The position numbers and the translations under genes were made by a program. Positions 60,637-64,000 of a stretch of DNA of 64,000 nucleotides are shown here, in pieces (the stretch's first letter is position 1; each line of letters begins with the position of its first letter). The notes under the pieces are model-generated. The model ran no database searches. It saw only the letters and a list, made by a program, of their open reading frames with translations, and was not told where the DNA came from. Source of the DNA: Endotrypanum monterogeii (lineage: Eukaryota; Euglenozoa; Kinetoplastea; Trypanosomatida; Trypanosomatidae); the NCBI GenBank assembly GCA_000333855.2, contig CM007340.1, positions 637,202 through 701,201 of the forward strand, in the 5' to 3' direction.

Positions 60637-61527
60637 TCATAACCTATGAGCGCCAACGCAGCACCCAGGAATCTTCACGAAGTCCTCAAACTCGGAGCAT
60701 TTCTTATCCGGACAGCACTTCCAATACTTGTATGTGTCCCAGAAAACAGGCCCTTCTTTGTGGTACTGGCAAAGAGAGTCTGAGTTCTCCACAACAACAA
60801 ATTCCTTTGCACACCCGAAATTTCGACACCTGGCTTTGCCATCCACAATATTTTGCGGTTCACTCTGCGCAAAGGCGGCCCCTTCAAATTCTCTAGGGCC
60901 TGTAGTGCATCTTCCATCGTGCAAGCCCGAGGCTGGTATGCTTGCTTGCACTGCTTGGGAAACTGTGAGAGGAGCATTGTGTATTTCTTCTTTGGTGAAC
61001 GTGAAAGGCTTGTTAACAGTGCTATGGCGGCCGACACAACACTTTGGAATGTGCTCGAAGCTCTCCCAATCCGAAGCTTTTTGACTGTCACAACATCCCC
61101 AATATTTCACCAAGTCGTGAAACACAGGGCCTTTCGAATGAAAGCGGCAAGAGTCATCTAAGTTCTCCTCCTCCTTGTAGTACTGGTTACAGCCAAAGTT
61201 GGTGCAACGAAGCTCGCCTTCATGGCCCCTTTCAACTTTCTCTAGGGCTCTGTGGAGAATAGCAATGTCGTTGTAATCAGAAATGCAATTCGAAATAATA
61301 TCTTGAGGTTTCAAACAGATACCACCACATTTCATCACTACATCCACCGGGGCCACGTCGACCTCTCGCTTCGTCTTTAATGCTTTCAGGAAAAAAAGAA
61401 GTAGTCGCTCACAAGGCCCTTGTTGCCAGGAGGTTGGAATATCAATCTTTAGTTTGAAGGTCTCCGTTATGCTACGGGAGACCGCGCCATTGACATCCTT
61501 TCCATCGTAGGTGCAGTAGACTTTCAT
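60637..61527 (-). CDS. CHORD-domain protein (RAR1/CHORDC1-type Hsp90 co-chaperone)
   Basis: 296 residues from the ATG at 61527 (MKVYCTYDGKDVNGAVSRSI). Two CHORD zinc domains are unmistakable: residues 108-168 (Cys108, 113, 127, His130, Cys145-146, Cys163-164, His168) and 234-294 (Cys234, 239, 253, His256, Cys271-272, Cys289-290, His294), each with the KGPVFHD or EGPVFWD core and a CCVGxH end. No CS domain follows, as in plant RAR1 and unlike animal CHORDC1. The first 95 residues form a separate module (FKLKIDIPTSWQQGPCERLL) that looks ubiquitin-like, a type of N-terminal domain common on kinetoplastid proteins; that reading is inference. CHORD proteins bind Hsp90 and SGT1, and SGT1 is encoded at 19952-20593. 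This is the gene nearest the telomere and has low GC for this chromosome. Confidence 0.94.
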   Translation of the reverse strand: MKVYCTYDGKDVNGAVSRSITETFKLKIDIPTSWQQGPCERLLLFFLKALKTKREVDVAPVDVVMKCGGICLKPQDIISNCISDYNDIAILHRALEKVERGHEGELRCTNFGCNQYYKEEENLDDSCRFHSKGPVFHDLVKYWGCCDSQKASDWESFEHIPKCCVGRHSTVNKPFTFTKEEIHNAPLTVSQAVQASIPASGLHDGRCTTGPREFEGAAFAQSEPQNIVDGKARCRNFGCAKEFVVVENSDSLCQYHKEGPVFWDTYKYWKCCPDKKCSEFEDFVKIPGCCVGAHRL

Positions 61528-63828
61528 CTCCAGGATAAAAAAGCTGCGACAACCTATAAAGAAACCGTCGGCAAAGGACTATTGTATCAAGGCCTTGTGA
61601 TGTTCAACGATGTTTCCAATACGTGAAGAAAGGGATGGTAGAAAAAGGCTAGTAGAAAATGTACTCTCACCTTTCGAGAAAAATGCTTGCCGTGCACAAA
61701 TCTGTTTACCACATTTGACTCGGAATCCATCCATACAAAGAACCTCGCATTTGCATTGGGACCCTCTTTCGCTATGACTGGTTCTTTAGTCCGGGCTCGA
61801 AAGAGAAAAAATAAGTTTCTCCAGTACAACCGAAGCATCAGTACCTTGATGGCGAGAGAATAATTTGCATGCTATTTCCAGCTAGGCAGATTTCTTTTTG
61901 ATCCAAAACAAGGTGCTTCTGCCTGTGTGGGGTTCTGTTTCGCTCGAATTCATTTCGCGCCTTACCGACGAATATCCAAAAGCCCTTACACTTAGCTATT
62001 TCTCAAACATCTTCTGAATACTTCAGCTCGAAGACTTGCCACAACCTACGTGATCGTAAATGGTATTTGAAGGAGTTGCTTTACATTGTAATTCCGCTGT
62101 AACGATGGTGGTCTTCTGAAGAACACAAGGCCCTTTGCATAAAAGTACATGTTCATGAAGGTGCTGATGGTTTACTTGAAGAAACATTTGCGTTGCGTTG
62201 TGAAGTCGACGTCCCTCGCGTTTGGGGGGCGTGTGTATGGAAGTCGGCGCCGTCTGATCCCCCTCTTCGGCTGTCGGCCGAAGCTGCGCGGGTGAAAAAA
62301 GCCAGAACCGCCAGTGCTTTGTATCCAAGCGCCTTTTTGTTGAGGTGCTCATTTGCGCAGCGCGAAGGGATGAGCGGGAAGAAGCAACAGCTTGGGTGAG
62401 AATAGGGATTTCAAGGTCTTATGAAAACCGTGTGCGGCTGCGCAAATCGAATGGTCCCTGGCTTTCTTCTGTGGTGGGGGTCGCTTTGACTGGTGGTAAG
62501 TGGTGGCGTCTGTCTAGGAAAGAATAAACTGACACTTGCATCGGGGCTCTGCGGTACACAATATTAAATTCTCAAAAAATTCGTGACTCTTGAAAATTCT
62601 TTCTCGACACAACATGTGGCGTGCTCCTCCGGGTGCGGCGTGTGGGCCTCGACCCTGGTTTCCCTTGGGGGATGGGCTGAGGGCCAGATGGGTCCCCTAG
62701 GGAGTCCCTTGGTTGGAAATGGGAGCTAGAGGTAATTGGTGTGAGGAAAAAAACATGAGAAGTATGCAAGGAATGCCAAAACCCATTGGCAAACTTTCTT
62801 CATGTCACCATTTGGGGTTTTGAACCGGTCTCGGTCCTGGTGCTCGAAGCGGGGGCTGCTGGTGACCTCCTAGGTCCCAAGATGTTTCCCGAGGTGGGGA
62901 TTGTAGTCTCGGGTCGGAAAATATGTATCCGCATGCCGCGCCTGTCTCGTTCACGGATTTTGGTTTCCATCTACGCTTCTTGCCTTCTTCGAATGCTTGC
63001 CAATGGGGTAGGCACGAAAAGCGGGGCCTATGCATCCGTTGGCGGAAAAAAACGACCACCCAGGCAGCTCTCGACACTGGGCTTCTCCGACCCTCAGCGC
63101 CGGCTGTTTGGCCACAGGAAGCTATTTCCACCCAAATCACTTGAGATATTATTTCAGCGAAACCCATGAAGGAAGGTTGAAGGTTTATGGAGACATACAC
63201 CTTATGATATCTCCATTTCGAAAGTGTAGTGTGTTTTCCCATTCCTTTCTAATCCAGGTGTCATGTTTTTTTTTGCCGTTTTTTGGTCACATATTTTGAC
63301 CTTAGAATCTGCACCCGACCCTGTGTTAGCCGCCTGGGGCGATTTTAGGGCCTTTTCATATGATTTGTTGAAGGGTGCCGGAAATCAAACATCGAACCCA
63401 ATAGAAGTCGTCCGTAACCGAGAAGCATGTTTCTTTTGTGTCCAGAGTAGGGATGGTGGTTTTTTTTTTTCAGCTCAAAAGTTGGCCGGAGGCGTCTTCA
63501 AAGGCCCGCCCCGGCCAGGCGGACCCCTCCCGAGGACAATTTTCGGCCATGTCCTTTGACATCCCCGCTCCAAATAGATGGTGCCTGGATAGTTTATTAG
63601 GGGTTCTTTGATGTCTGTTGGGGTTTTGAGGCGCCGTTTAAAGTTGGCCCAAAAAACACCCTCTGGACCCCCTTGCCGGGGACCCCTCCCAGGACCCCCC
63701 GGGCCGGTTCCCATGGAAATGCCTAGGGTGACCCCCAGCCCATGGGGGTCGAATATTGGGGTGTGTCTTTGGGATTGCGACATGCCCCAGGCACTGTTGC
63801 GTGTGGTGTTAGAGCCCCCCATTGTTGG
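61528..63828. other. Subtelomeric region, no convincing gene, likely holds the transcription start
   Basis: About 2.3 kb between the first gene and the telomere repeats. Frames with an ATG at 61587-61838 and 62023-62352 (minus strand) have no recognised product. From about 62600 the sequence alternates AT-rich stretches with GC/G-rich islands (62620-62700, 62815-62900, 63490-63545, 63650-63820). The last two share ACCCCTCCC…AGGAC-type phrases. Because all genes run leftwards from here, the initiation region of the polycistronic unit should lie in or near this stretch. No promoter motif can be named. Confidence 0.6.
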
Positions 63829-64000
63829 TTAGGGTTAGGGTTAGGGTTAGGGTTAGGGTTAGGGTTAGGGTTAGGGTTAGGGTTAGGGTTAGGGTTAGGG
63901 TTAGGGTTAGGGTTAGGGTTAGGGTTAGGGTTAGGGTTAGGGTTAGGGTTAGGGTTAGGGTTAGGGTTAGGGTTAGGGTTAGGGTTAGGGTTAGGGTTAG
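63829..64000 (+). repeat. Telomere repeat (TTAGGG)n
   Basis: About 28.7 perfect TTAGGG units running to the end of the window, in the orientation of a right-hand chromosome end (G-rich strand 5'->3' toward the terminus). Confidence 0.99.

Noticed and set aside
61587..61838. 83-codon minus-strand ORF just upstream of the CHORD gene
   Set aside because: It has an ATG but no recognisable domain or codon bias, and sits where the CHORD 5' UTR is expected.

Overview
The window is the right-hand end of a chromosome from a kinetoplastid protist, most likely a member of the Leishmaniinae (Leishmania or a close relative such as Leptomonas, Crithidia or Endotrypanum). Several things point there. All the genes lie on one strand, are free of introns and are separated by 0.5-4 kb of pyrimidine-tract-rich DNA, as expected of a polycistronic unit processed by spliced-leader trans-splicing. 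One gene is the kinetoplastid-specific mitochondrial RNA-editing ligase REL2. Most coding DNA is GC-rich, and the window ends in about 172 bases of TTAGGG telomere repeat. The genus cannot be settled from the sequence alone.

Every supported gene is on the minus strand, so transcription runs from the telomere (right) towards the chromosome interior (left). No strand switch is visible, and the start of the unit should lie in the roughly 2.3 kb between the last gene and the telomere. In transcription order from the right: a CHORD (RAR1-like) protein; a large WD40 protein resembling WDR7/rabconnectin-3 beta; a PKR1-like V-ATPase assembly factor; a large PPR protein; three tandem M20D amidohydrolase copies (an intact one crossed by an assembly gap, a frameshifted one and a fully intact one); a protein with OST-HTH-like and NYN/PIN-like regions; REL2; an unrecognised basic-N-terminus protein; a TRMT2/TrmA-type tRNA methyltransferase with an RRM-like N-terminus; a Pro/Gln-rich protein; alpha-SNAP; separase; BRX1; a four-helix membrane protein; ribosomal protein S11 (uS17); SGT1; a TBC1D20-like Rab GAP; a type II AAA protein with a non-canonical Walker B; a 1700-residue coiled-coil protein resembling the CCDC180 (DUF4455/DUF4456) family; and a large helical protein that runs off the left edge.

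The functional themes are housekeeping. Ribosome and RNA work is represented by S11, BRX1, the TRMT2-like enzyme, REL2, the PPR protein and the OST-HTH/NYN protein. Membrane traffic and organelle acidification are represented by alpha-SNAP, the TBC GAP, the PKR1-like protein, the WDR7-like protein and possibly a peroxin. The cell cycle is represented by separase, and Hsp90 co-chaperones by SGT1 and the CHORD protein. The two V-ATPase-linked genes are adjacent, and the two Hsp90 co-chaperones share the unit.

Unusual regions are a 4.2-kb gene-free stretch at 13.2-17.4 kb holding a 423-bp-spaced direct repeat; the mosaic amidohydrolase array; a long (TA)n block with an assembly gap at 33.06-33.21 kb; and a fall in GC content toward the telomere. 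There are three assembly gaps (14252-14267, 33104-33173, 50467-50476). Start codons were placed on the first suitable ATG rather than on the longest open frame.
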